A stretch of 64,000 bases of DNA from Agrostemma githago (taxonomy: Eukaryota > Streptophyta > Magnoliopsida > Caryophyllales > Caryophyllaceae): NCBI GenBank assembly GCA_958450325.1, contig OY288250.1, positions 53,148,898 through 53,212,897 of the forward strand. The letters are read 5' to 3'. The position numbers were made by a program, and so were the translations under genes. Below the pieces are notes generated by a model. It did not search any database. It was given only the letters and a program-made list of their open reading frames with translations, and had not been told where the DNA came from. This document shows positions 46,333 to 57,080 of this stretch, in pieces. Each line of letters starts with the position of its first letter. The stretch's first letter is position 1.

Positions 46333-48419
46333 CTGATTTCCTGCATATCTTTCTTGTATGGCTTTGATCTTCGGTTGAAGATTCTGCATTGCCAATGTGG
46401 ATTCAACCTACAAACATACTGAGCAACTTAGATGATGACAGTGAGTAATATGATCGCAAATCCATATGAATAAGGCACGTGTACAGATGATGAAAGCCCA
46501 TCCTTCAAAATCTGATCCATGGAGGGAAAATATAAATCTAATAAATCCATATGAATATGCTATGTGAAGTCGTTTGAATTTGAGCTGTATCCAAAGGATT
46601 CATCACAAACTCACCAAGTACGTCGGAAACAGTAAACAAGTAAATACTGACATTATTTTCTTGTGAAATGCATCATATAAATATATAATTTTTATAAATG
46701 AGTTAAAGCAAGCATAACTATTTAAGATCGCACTAAAACGATCCTATGACGATTCATATCTAGTCGTATTTTGGATCGTATGAACATGCGATACTACACT
46801 CCGAATCACGATTCTAACAACCGCGATTCAAAGCACTGGCATAATCTTCGACCTACAATGGCACAAGAACATCCTATACACTATCATAATATTCTTACAT
46901 TTCCTTCGACAATCATCATTAGCAAGAGTATTAGTTCAATATCACAATACGATACACGATTAAAATAACACTATATAATAAGATACCTATTCTCGGAGTA
47001 GATTATACTAGTTTATTGACACTATCCACACACCTAATACTAAGCTTCAAATCTATTCAAAGTACTAGCAATCTAGCATGATCTTCGACCTACAATGGTG
47101 TGAAAAGATCCTAAATACGGACTACTAGTTTAACCTTCTTCCATCTCCTTCAACAAATAACCACACAAACTACAAGAATGCTACTCTATATAAATCGATT
47201 CCAGTAGATCAATAACTGAACTAGCCTTCAAATACCGCACCAGATTTCCGGCTGCTAAATCAATCAACAACAGCAACACATATATTCCTATTAAACAGTA
47301 AACACACTACATTACAGTAAATCTGTAATACTCGTATAAATTACAGTAGATCAATAATGAACTACTCCAGCTTTCAAACACTAATCAATTAAACACTGCA
47401 CCAGATTTCCGGCAGCTAAATCGATCAACAACAGATATATCCCTATTAAACACGCTAAATGACAGTAGATCTGTAATACTCGTGTAAATTAACCTCTGTT
47501 CTAATGAACTACCAGCAATTTTCGAAAATCTCGCTCACATATTCTAAAACAAGCATAGAAATCACTAAAACGAAGTACGAGAAATCAATCAAATCAATAA
47601 ACAACAAATACATTCCACCCCATAACGAAATACTGAATTATTGCGATAATCTTCGTACATTTTTCAAAATCTTCATCGCCTAGATAGAAAAACCGTATAC
47701 AACTCAACAAAGCAAAGCAACTCCTAATCACCTTCAACACGCCTTCCATGGCGTCAGAACGAATAATAACCACGAAACAACAATCATATATTACTAAACA
47801 ACACTGAATTACAGATTACTTTGATAATCTTCGGATATTTATCGAAATGTCATCGCATAATTAGAAAAACCGTATAACCTTCAACAAGCCTTCCATGGCG
47901 TCGGAAACTAATAATAAACACGAAACAACAATCATATATTACTAAACAACAGGTAATTACTATAATAATCAACAAACAGCAAACAAATTCACTAATAAAA
48001 ATCAAACGAAATCACTAAAACAATTGTACGCAATTTTTCAAAATCACACTCGCAAATTACGAAAACCGTAAGAAAACTAAACTAAACGAAATGAAGGAGC
48101 TCCTCACCTTCAAGACGACTTCCATGGCGTCTGAGATGAAACCGAACCATCTGCCACTCTTAGCAGGAACTGCACCAGCGGCGTCAGGTGTGGCGGCGAC
48201 CACCGCATCAGCAACCGTATACAACAATCCTTCAGATCTACCGAACACCGAGCTCAAATCGACATCAATCGATTGCTGAAAAATCAGAGGAATTTGCTGT
48301 AAGTTGAAATTAACTCTCGTCGTTCTTAGTAATTTACTTCGGCGAGGTAGAGAGTAGAGGTTTTTCGAAGGGAGAAGTGTTCCTATGAATGGCGATGACG
48401 AAATTAGGGTTTTCGCCAT
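46333..48419 (-). pseudogene. ALB3: Captured ALB3 (ALBINO3 thylakoid insertase) exons 1-3
   Basis: ALB3 is the YidC/Oxa1-family insertase of chloroplast thylakoids that integrates light-harvesting proteins. Exon 1 (48419-48108, 104 codons) has a Ser/Arg-rich transit-peptide-like start MAKTLISSS, then EGLLYTVADAVVAA and WFGFISDAMEVVLK, and a GTGAGG donor. Exon 2 (46511-46431) continues in phase with ILKDGLSS, VHVPYSYGFAIILLT and then hits TAA (46430-46428), the expected next segment being deleted. Exon 3 (46407-46333, 75 nt) reads VESTLAMQNLQPKIKAI and ends at a GTAAGC donor, with TTTGTAG as acceptor. Order, phase and introns match the plant gene, so genomic DNA was captured. Later exons, including most membrane segments, are absent. 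It cannot encode a working insertase. Confidence 0.9.
46820..48107. repeat. Local direct duplications in captured ALB3 intron 1
   Basis: Three sets occur: 'atcttcgacctacaatgg' at about 46842 and 47080; 'caccagatttccgg' followed by 'ctaaat' and 'cctattaaaca' at about 47238 and 47400; and 'ccttccatggcgtc' at about 47740 and 47890, resembling the end of exon 1 (48115). Confidence 0.8.
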
Positions 48420-48774
48420 TGATGAAGAGAATAAGGTTGGAGAAATGAGAAGGAAGTTGTGGTTATTGGTGGGTGGCGTCAGCAGAGGTTGATGATGCGA
48501 CGAGCGTGGCGACAGTGTTGTTGATTGAGGATGGAGTGGAGATCAGTTGGATGAGGAATAAATTAGGGAAATCGGGAAATGAAGATGATAGAAGGGTGTT
48601 GAATGATTGAATGAAACCCAGAAAAAAAAAGTTTAATTTTTTGGAGGAACGACTAACGAGGCTGCCTGAAGAATTTTGGAGGAAGTAGGAGTAATTTTAG
48701 GGTTTATTAGTGTAGGAGTAATAGATCCGGGGCACAAGGTTATTAGTCTTATTTCAATATACTACATGTCCTCC

Positions 48775-48974
48775 ATCTATTCATATATTGTAGACATAGG
48801 TTTTATTTTGACCTATGTCTATAATTTATAGACATGGATTTTAATTTGACCTATGTACATTCTCTATTATATACATAGGTTTTTTAAATAACCTATGTCT
48901 ATTAAAAATAGATGTGGGTTTTTCTTTTAACCCATGTCTATTAGGTCATGTCTATGACTAATTTTGTAGTAGTG
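48775..48974. repeat. CACTA subterminal repeats and right terminus
   Basis: Copies of 'gacatgggtttt' and 'acctatgtctat' in both orientations lead to TTTTGTAGTAGTG, the inverted CACTACTACAAAA terminus, ending at 48974. Confidence 0.85.
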
Positions 48975-49258
48975 TACATTGATATCTTAAGTATGGTAAT
49001 TATGAGTTAATATATAAATTTTCCGTGATATTATCAATGCGATTCTTGCTTTAAATAACTTATTAACATGTGTCTACTGGACACACGTTAGAAAAACCAT
49101 TTTAAGAAAATTAAAAGCAATTTTAATTATTTTTTAATCAAAGTGATAAAACATGTGTTCAATTGAACATTTGTTTATAACTGTGATTTAATTTTTCAAA
49201 AGTATTTTCTTTACTATAATTCCAAATATAATTCATGATAAGTTTAACACAAATATCG

Positions 49259-52200
49259 AATTCCAAAAACATTTTCGAACTTTCAAAATCGACGCCCGAT
49301 ACACTTTCCAATTTTTTCGAAAAACCGGGCCTTTCCCCGAGTTCTCTCGGACTTTCCAAAAACAATCAATTTTCAAAACCTTCCTCTTCTTAGGACTTCC
49401 CGTATTTAGCAGTTTCGGGTCGTGTCTTAAGTCGTCAAGGTCTTTAGCGTCGAAACTCTGTCGATCTTACATCACGAGTTTCGTCCCTACCCCAGTCCGC
49501 CTTATTAGACTAAGGCAAGGCCCACCTACGTAGGACATACTCCTGCAAAAGAGGGCTCGTCAACACAATCGAGTCCAAAAGTCTGGGGATGTTTCACGTG
49601 GACCTTCCTTCGAACAGGACTCGGCCCACATAGCCGAATCCTAAGGAAGACCCACCTTTCACAAGTCACCCGTCCAGGTGTCTTTTCCGAGTCAACCTTT
49701 TTACAAGGCATAGCCCTATAACAAAAGGTTCGTGGTCCTTACGTTTAAGGGTCACTCGTCCGACACTCGAGTCTTAACAAAATTATCGATCCCACTTGGG
49801 GGCTATCCTTAGCAGGACGATCAATCATAATAAACCCAGAAATATATATAATCTCCACGGACAGAATAAATAATTCCCACGAACAGAATAAATAATCTCC
49901 ACGGACAGAATAAATAATTTTCACGGACAGAATAAAGCACCCCAAACGTGATGCCTCCTTTGGTATCCACATGGGTACGGAACTGCGACGTATATGCTAG
50001 TATAAAGGTACGTGAGATCGTCTCACAACTTCTCTCTATATGTCTCTTATAACTCTTTATAAGACGAATATACTAAGAGTCAATACTCTTTATTCCATAT
50101 ATTGGTTCATCATATGAACCTTCTTATATAGGAGATGAGAAGGTAGAATTAGGTTATTTTCATAACTCTAATTACCATAATTAGATTATTAGTATAACTC
50201 TAATTAGCATAACCCGACAACGCAGCTGGGTCCGTATTACTACTGACCCGATAAATTTAATATATCGATATATACTAATATATCCCATACACATTGTGTG
50301 TGACCCAATGGGCCCACTTAAGACTACCAGATACGTAACTTATTTACATGTCAACCCGACATCGACCTCTAGCAAGGCATATCGGATACATAGACTTACT
50401 GGGTTAATCCGTAGGACAGTGGACATAACTCCTTCATTAACTCCTGTACACTATCTCAAAATATACGGAGTCGTAATTTATTTATTTTTGTTAAAATCAG
50501 TATCGTTTGATCATATAATCAAAAGAAGGACAAAACAATAATGATGATATCACGGGTAGATTATAAACCGTATTCCTTTTCAGATCGACACCGTTGCAGC
50601 ACTTCGATCAATACCCTAAATTTAATTTTAATTTTAATTTCATGCAAAGGTCAATTAATATCAGGATTGATTGAAAATTATGGAGAAGATCTTCACTGTG
50701 AGCACAGAAACGATTTATGAAATTAATAACTAGTTATTAATTAAATCAAATGACTCCCAAATCTGCTAAATAAACAAATCTATCTATCTATCTATCTATA
50801 TAATAATATAAAAGGGTAAACTAAGAAGTCTCCTTTCTAATAAGCCGACATGTGGCATCACTATAAGCCGACACGTGGCATCACTACAACTCAATCCTTA
50901 AGCTACTAAATGAAGGTGTTTGATTTTTTGTTTTAGAAAAAAAAAATCCTTTGATAATAAGTGTAATTCATTATTGAAGAGTAATATTATTCATCACTAC
51001 GGAAGATTGACAAGTTGGTGACTTCGAAATATCTTTGTATTTTTATCTATAAATATAATCAAAAGATAATATGTTTCTATAAAAATATTTTTTTAACTTA
51101 TTCTAATTATAAAATACCAAAATTTAGAATTTAGCATGTTGCTTTTAGAATGACGACATTAATTACACAAATGACATTTATACTCTTCCTTCCTAATTAG
51201 TTTCTAATATATTTTTTAAATTAATAATAAAGACGATAACGATAATTAAACACATAACTAACAATGTTAACAATTTAAGCGGAAAAATATCAATTGATAA
51301 CCAACGACGGTAGTAAATGAGATTAACAATAATAAGACACATAATTAACATTTTACAATTAAACGATCATGACATAAACGATAATTAAACAATTATTTAA
51401 CACTAAATTTAATCATTTGCATAAGTTTAAAAAATATTTAGACAAAATAATTAAAAAGTAATTGACGATTTAAAGATCTAATTTACGTCTATTATAAATA
51501 TTAATAAAACCCCAAAAATTGTCCCAGACCTCTTCGAGACTATAGAACACTGCAAGGCTAAAACAAAGGGGATATAAATTCTTCTCAACATAAAATAAAC
51601 ACTTCCCGTGCGTTTGCACGGGTGAAAAAACTAGTTAAAAGATAAAAAAGAAATATCAGATCTGATTCTTCAAGACGCTTAAACACAATCCCAGAAATCC
51701 AAAAAAGCTCCTCCGAACCAGAGAACATCAAATTAATTGATTGAATCAAAGCATTATATGAACATGAGTAAAAGATTTGGTAAATACATTTTGCAGGTCG
51801 ATCGGGGTTGATAATGTTTGCATCGAACCTATTCCTGAATTGATTGTGCATCAACTGATCGGTGTTTTTGTGAGTGTTTTATTTTTTTTTTAATTTGGTG
51901 GAGTTATCAAGATGAAAACTGAAGCGTACTCAATTACTAAATGAAACAATCCTTGACATTTTGTCGTATATGAATCATGTATCCATATTCCATATATTGG
52001 GTGTTCGTAATTTTGTTACGACCTTACTTTTCAATGACACGGTGGTTACGAATTTGAAAATCATAAAAACTCATATGGGTCGGTCGCACAATAAGTTTAT
52101 TGTAAGCGCTATCACAAGATGAGTAGTTATTTTAATTGATTTTTTTATTAGATGAGTTTTAAGACTTAAGTACACTTGAAACATGTGTCACACTGTCTTA

Positions 52201-52614
52201 GCGTTTATACTGCATTTTGTTTATTTTAATAATAATATTATTATTAGACTCTTTAATTATATTTTTAAGAACGATTTTTCTAACGTGTGCCCTGTGGGCA
52301 CAAGTTTAAAAAGATATTCACAATAAGAATTACATTGATAGCTTAAGTATGGTAATTATGAGTTAATATATCAATTTTCCGTGATATTATCAATGCGATT
52401 CTTGCTTTAAATAACTTATTAACATGTGTCTACTGGACACACGTTAGAAAAACCGTTTTAAGAAAATTAAAAGCAATTTTAATAATTTCTTAATCAAAGT
52501 GATAAAAAATGTGTTCAATTGAACATTTGTTTATAACTGTGATTTAATTTTTCAAAAGTATTTTCTTTACTATAATTCCAAATATAATTCATGATAAGTT
52601 TAACACAAATATCG
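49259..52614 (+). repeat. Chimeric tandem unit 2 (Ogre leader + LARD LTR + flank F), with Helitron inside
   Basis: It has the same composition as unit 1: R (49259-49827), LARD LTR (49828-50436), then F (50437-52614). With the 856-bp Helitron removed it is 2.50 kb. The AATTC junctions at 49259 and 52615 are identical in position, showing tandem duplication of one recombinant unit rather than independent events. Confidence 0.85.
50779..51634 (+). mobile_element. Non-autonomous Helitron, 856 bp
   Basis: It starts TCTATCTATC and ends with the hairpin CCCGTGC-GTTT-GCACGGG (51605-51622), then 'tgaaaaaaCTAG' (CTAG 51631-51634). It is inserted precisely between A and T. Removing it gives 'acaaattaaaag', identical to the empty sites at 31999 and 43225. 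There is no target duplication, as expected of rolling-circle insertion, and no Rep/helicase gene. It is AT-rich internally. Confidence 0.92.
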
Positions 52615-53500
52615 AATTCCAGAAACATTTTCGAACTTTCAAAACCGAGGCCCGATACACTTTCCAATTTTTTCGAAAAATCGGGCCTTTCCCCGAGTTC
52701 TCTCGGACTTTCCAAAAACAATCAATTTTCAAAACCTTCCTCTTCTTAGGACTTCCCGTATTTAGCAGTTTCGGGTCGTGTCTTAAGTCGTCAAGGTCTT
52801 TAGCATCGAAACTCTGTCGATCTTACATCACGAGTTTCTTCCCTACCCCAGTCCGCCTTATTAGACTAAGGCAAGGCCCACCTACGTAGGACATACTCCT
52901 GCAAAGGAGGGCCCGTCAACACAATCGAGTCCAAAAGTTTGGGGATGTTTCACGTGGACCTTCCTTCGAACAGGACTCGGCCCACATAGCCGAATCCTAA
53001 GGAAGGCCCACCTTTCACAAGTCACCCGTCCAGGTGTCTTTTCGGAGTCAACCTTTTTACAAGGCATAGCCCTATAACAAAAGGTTTGTGGTCCTTACGT
53101 CTAAGGGTCACTCGTCCGACACTCGAGTCTTAACAAAATTATCGATCCCACTTGGGGGCTATCCTTAGCAGAGCGATCAATCACAGTTGCCCTAAGGGTC
53201 ATGTCTTACACGTGTTGTCTCACGTACCCCACTTTCGAGTCACTTATATGTCACACCATCTGAGTCCTATCAAAGTTCTTAGTCTCACCTGGGGGCTATT
53301 CTCCGACGGAGCGATTAATCACGGTCACTCCGAGAATCGCACCCTATACATTTGTCTTAGGAGAGTCTAACCCGAGTCAAACCGGAGTCGTCTCTTCTCC
53401 CGCGCTATTTCCTATGCCTTGGTGAATTTGAGTTCCGAAGCAACTTTACTGATTACGCGGTATTCTTACAGGTAGGCCACCGCAAAACAGACATCAAAAG
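52615..53500 (+). other. Third copy of leader segment R and remaining leader
   Basis: 52615-53183 repeats R; beyond 53184 the leader is single-copy and runs to the gag start. Two 'cttgggggctat...gcgat(c/t)aatca' phrases (53150-53183 and 53289-53320) are a local duplication of the leader. Stretches of C/T-rich sequence precede gag. Confidence 0.7.
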
Positions 53501-54331
53501 ATGCAAGGAACTTTGGACGAACTGAAGGCCGCGCTGGCCAGGATGGAAACTCAATTGACTACCATCCAGACTAACCAAGCGACCTTAGCCACCCGTCTAA
53601 GTGTCGTGGAGAAAAGGACTCATGTTGCTGGATCAGAGCCCACTGGGCCCATAGCTGAACTAATCAGCGATGTTCGCAGGCTCGAAGAACAGGTTCATCT
53701 GTCGACGAACAATTCGATCCACACTGAAAATACTCGTTCCTACTCACCTTTGAATGACGAGCTACCTGCTGATCTCAACCTTACGGGAATTCCAATGTTT
53801 GAGGGTACTGAAGACCCGGTCCATCACATCCGGGCTTTCAAAGATTTCATGGCGGTCTAAGGGGTAAAGTCCACCATGTTTAAGCACTTATTCCCTTCCT
53901 CCCTCGAGAAGCACCCCAAAGCCTGGTACTACAGGCTCGATTCCAAGAAATATCCGACTTGGGATGACGTGGCGACTGAATTTGCTCGGAATTACGCTGA
54001 TAACACCGAGATCCAGACTACAATGCGTACTCTAGAAGTGATAGCCCAAGAGCCCAAAGAAGGGTTCACTAGATATCTTCAAAGATGGAGGGCCGAGTGT
54101 GTAAAGTTGGTAGACAAGCCCAAGGAGAAGACACTAGTGGAGGCATTCATCAACAACCTCCTACCTTCTTACCGCGTCCATCTTAGGTATGCCGGCATTT
54201 CAAACTTTGCGATGCTTACCGAAATGGGCATTAGGATTGAAGACGATCTTTGACATAATGAAGACCTGGGTGAAGCTTCTACTGAAGGCTATACTGGACA
54301 TCAACTCGAGTCCTTAGAAGCCGACGACTAA
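53501..54331 (+). pseudogene. Gag of the Ogre-like element, broken
   Basis: The frame starts at ATG 53501. The first part (53501-53860) has a coiled-coil-like N-terminus and LTGIPMFEGTEDPVHHIRAFKDFM, the usual start of the Tat/Ogre gag core. After a stop (53858-53860) the same frame continues (53876-54253) with the retrotransposon gag core: FPSSLEKHPKAWYY and TRYLQRWRAECVKL, then VEAFINNLLPSYR. A second stop at 54251-54253 is followed by a hydrophilic tail to 54331. No zinc knuckle or protease follows. Gag would form particles; two stops preclude that. Confidence 0.88.
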
Positions 54332-54334
54332 TCC

Positions 54335-54460
54335 GAGAGTCCGGATTCGATTTGAGTCCGAGTCTGAGTCCGAGTCTAGGATGTACTATTTCCTTCGAAG
54401 TCAAAGTCAAAGTCAGAGTCAGAGTCAATTGTATTCTGTCCTCCTTTTCAAAATTCAATA
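54335..54460 (+). pseudogene. Ser-Glu / Ser-Gln repeat remnant after gag
   Basis: A short frame encodes RFESESESESR followed by SQSQSQSQSQ, resembling the Ser-Glu repeat of the pre-RT region at 3490-3535. It appears to be what remains next to the pol deletion. It ends at a stop near 54460. Confidence 0.45.
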
Positions 54461-54814
54461 AAATCAGCTTTCCATTTTTCATATATACTTTCCTTATGTG
54501 TTTCCGAGAACATGATGAACACCGTCATACACTGTGAGCACATGCAAGTGACTATTATAGGCACATCTATAATGACTGCAAGAAACCGACCTCGTGTTTT
54601 CCTTTTACCTATTCCATGTCTGGTATAGAAAAGCCACATAACTACCCTTAGCAGGAGCATATCGAATCCTATGACAAATCTGGGTAGTCTCCTAGTTAGG
54701 GTCCAAGGCGGGAGGCAAGCCCATTTCCCACAACAAACACCCATCCAATAAGATCAACTGACCCCTACCTTTGGTGTTAGTCTGACCAACAAAAAAAATC
54801 TGGACGAAAAAAAT

Positions 54815-55245
54815 CAAAAACCAATGACCGGGGCTGAGAGGTCAACCAAAATTCAAAAAACCCATGACCGGGGCTGAGAGGTCAACCAAAACTCAAAAAA
54901 CCCATGATCGGGGCTGAGAGGTCAACCAAAATTAAAAAAACCCATGACCGGGGCTGAGAGGTCAACCAACATTCAAAAAACCCATGACCGGGGCTGAGAG
55001 GTCAACCAAAATTCAAAAAACCCATGACCGGGGCTGAGAGGTCAACTAAAATTCAAAAAACCCATGACCGGGGCTAAGAGGTCAACCAACATTCAAAAAA
55101 CCCATGACCGGGGCTAAGAGGTCAACTAGCAAAAAATCAAAAAACTCATGACCAGGGCTAAGAGGTCAATAAAAAAAATCAAATACCCATGACCGTGGTC
55201 AACGGTCAACTCAAGTGAAAATCCTTTGACCGGGGTACGGTCAAA
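54815..55245. repeat. 40-bp minisatellite in the 3' region of the Ogre-like element
   Basis: About ten units with a 40-bp period and core 'cccatgaccggggctgagag' then 'gtcaaccaaaattc' plus an A-run. Central units (54861-55100) are nearly identical; units at both ends are degenerate (shorter near 55140-55245). Confidence 0.95.
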
Positions 55246-57067
55246 TTCAAAATTATCAATACCATCCAATAGGGGAGTAACAATCAAGCTGGTTAGCTAA
55301 CACCACACTCAGCCTTCCCACATTACAACCCTCAAGACCTCCTCGACACCTAGGCTAGAGACAGCCCGGAATTTTGAGGAGTCAAGCTCCATAGGATACC
55401 CCTAACCATTAGGGCCAGACATGGAAACCAGATCCCACATTATCAAACCAGCCCAATCGAAGTTCGAGTCATCATTACTCGACTTCCCCCTTTCCTACCA
55501 CATTACAATACCTTACCCTCGAAGCCTCAGCTCCACAAAATCGAGCTCCAGATTTCGAATCATCAAAGCCACTTACTTCCTAGCCCCACATTTCCAAAAA
55601 CATCCAATCCAGTTACCAACCCCGAACACGGGAACTCAACTTGCGGTCGGCATAAAACATGCCCAAATAGTCCACACCACCTCTTGGGGCTACCCCGGAG
55701 AACGCTCACAGTCACAGGATCAACATCCTAACCATTCTAGCCCTTTGATCAAGACATCATTGGGAATGCACCTAGCCTACACCATCGCTATGGCTAGTTA
55801 CACACAAAGTCCTATTAGTTTAGGCACCATAATATATCTTTCAATCCACTAAACTACGACATGGTTTGATTTCACTACACGTGAATACGTAGGCAGCCTT
55901 TCAACAGAGGCACAACCACTCACATTGACACACATTCAAAAAGGACTATCATTCCGGTCACGACACTGTCATGTTCTCAGTAGCTAGCTTTGTCGTCCTG
56001 GGGTCTTCTATTAGACAGAAGTTCTCCTTCCACTCATATAATCCAAATACTTTCAAAATCTAGCCTCCTTTCTACAGTGTGTCCTAGTACTCGGCTCAGT
56101 CGAAGACGAGAATCTGTCAGGACTCGAAGCAATATCCATTTTGGACTGTACCATAAAATCAGAAATCCAGAAGGTCACCAGACTAAAACAGTCTCATTAC
56201 AGACTACTGCAATTCCCCTATAACAGATCGTTCCCATTTCGACTTCGATCGTGTTGCCACTCGCCTAGGCTACGGAATAGCGCAACTCAAGAGTCTTGTT
56301 AGGCGGCCCACCCCCCTACCGAGTCACGGTCCAACCCCTCAAGAGTCCAGTCGTGTCAGTTAACTCGTCCGATCACGTCCAGAGTCGAGTTTGTCGGTAG
56401 GCCTCTCTCTTCAAATTCCACTTTGAAGTTTACAAAATTTAGCCATTTGAAAAAAGTCCTTTTCGACAAGGTCAAATTTCGGTCTATTTAAACTGCAAAT
56501 TTCTTTTCTACCCCTTTCCATTTTGAAAGCCTAGCCCGTGAGCTGCTTTCAGGATTTCAATTTCAAAAAATTCAAAAACTTCAAAATTTTCAAAGATTCA
56601 AAAATTCAAAAATTGTTTTCCCCCAGCGCGAGTCATTTTACTACCTACGTGTTGCATACATTTTATGTGACTTATACAGGTACGACTCAAGCAGGGACAT
56701 GCAGCCCACTAAATCTCCCCAACGGAAAGCCCAAGGCGGCATCTTCACTCGAATCAACACGGGATGGGCCCATATACAGGCGCACCCAGGACTTATACGA
56801 CAAGTCCAATTCTCCAGCTGAAAGCCCGAGGCGGCATTTTCCCCGGAATAGCACGGGATGGGCCCACACATAGGCGCACCCGGGACTTACGCAACAAGTC
56901 CAAATTCCCCACGGAGATATCATTATCAGCTCAGGTATGATTTCTGTCTTATGGCTGACGAGCCCTTCACGCAAGTCTAATGGACTATAAACGACCCGAC
57001 CGGAAGTCTACCAGGTCTTAATCGGCTTGGTAGCTACCCTGACTTTCGCCTTGTCCAAGCCTCAGTC
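55246..57067 (+). other. 3' untranslated region of the Ogre-like element
   Basis: Long open stretches occur by chance (for example 55421-55852) but have no domain. A 95-bp direct duplication lies at 56710-56905 (units with 'aaagcccaaggcggcat' and 'cacgggatgggccca'). The region ends in the PPT. Confidence 0.6.
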
Positions 57068-57077
57068 AGAGTGGGGG
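57068..57077 (+). promoter_or_regulatory. Polypurine tract of the Ogre-like element
   Basis: agagtggggg, followed by ctc and the 3' LTR. Confidence 0.85.
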
Positions 57078-57080
57078 CTC

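Larger units (their letters stand above)
43897..48974 (-). mobile_element. CACTA (En/Spm) transposon derivative carrying captured genes
   Basis: The right end reads CACTACTACAAAAT on the minus strand (48974 inward), the CACTA terminal repeat. Arrays of 'agacatgggttttt' / 'cctatgtctat' subterminal repeats lie at both ends (43898-44215 and 48775-48960). The left terminus is missing. The flank also lacks about 20 bp present in the other F copies, so a deletion removed the left end. No TNP2 or TNPD transposase is recognised. It carries a Ulp1-like protease remnant and exons of ALB3, both on the minus strand. It interrupts F at a TAC site. Confidence 0.85.
41709..49258 (+). repeat. Chimeric tandem unit 1 (Ogre leader + LARD LTR + flank F), with CACTA inside
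   Basis: The unit has three joined parts: Ogre leader R (41709-42283), LARD LTR from an internal position (42284-42893) and flank F starting with TTAAC (42894-43896, resuming at 48975-49258 after the CACTA). Without the CACTA it is about 2.47 kb. R ends at 'gatcaatca' and continues in the authentic leader only at 53184; F joins R at the shared string AATTC. No reading frame is supported in it. Confidence 0.85.

Noticed and set aside
54815..55245. CRISPR-like array of regular 40-bp repeats
   Set aside because: Units are contiguous without unique spacers and lie in a plant retrotransposon; it is a minisatellite.
55421..55852. 143-codon plus-strand frame in the Ogre 3' region
   Set aside because: No recognisable motif; it is in C-rich, stop-poor sequence of a non-coding 3' region.
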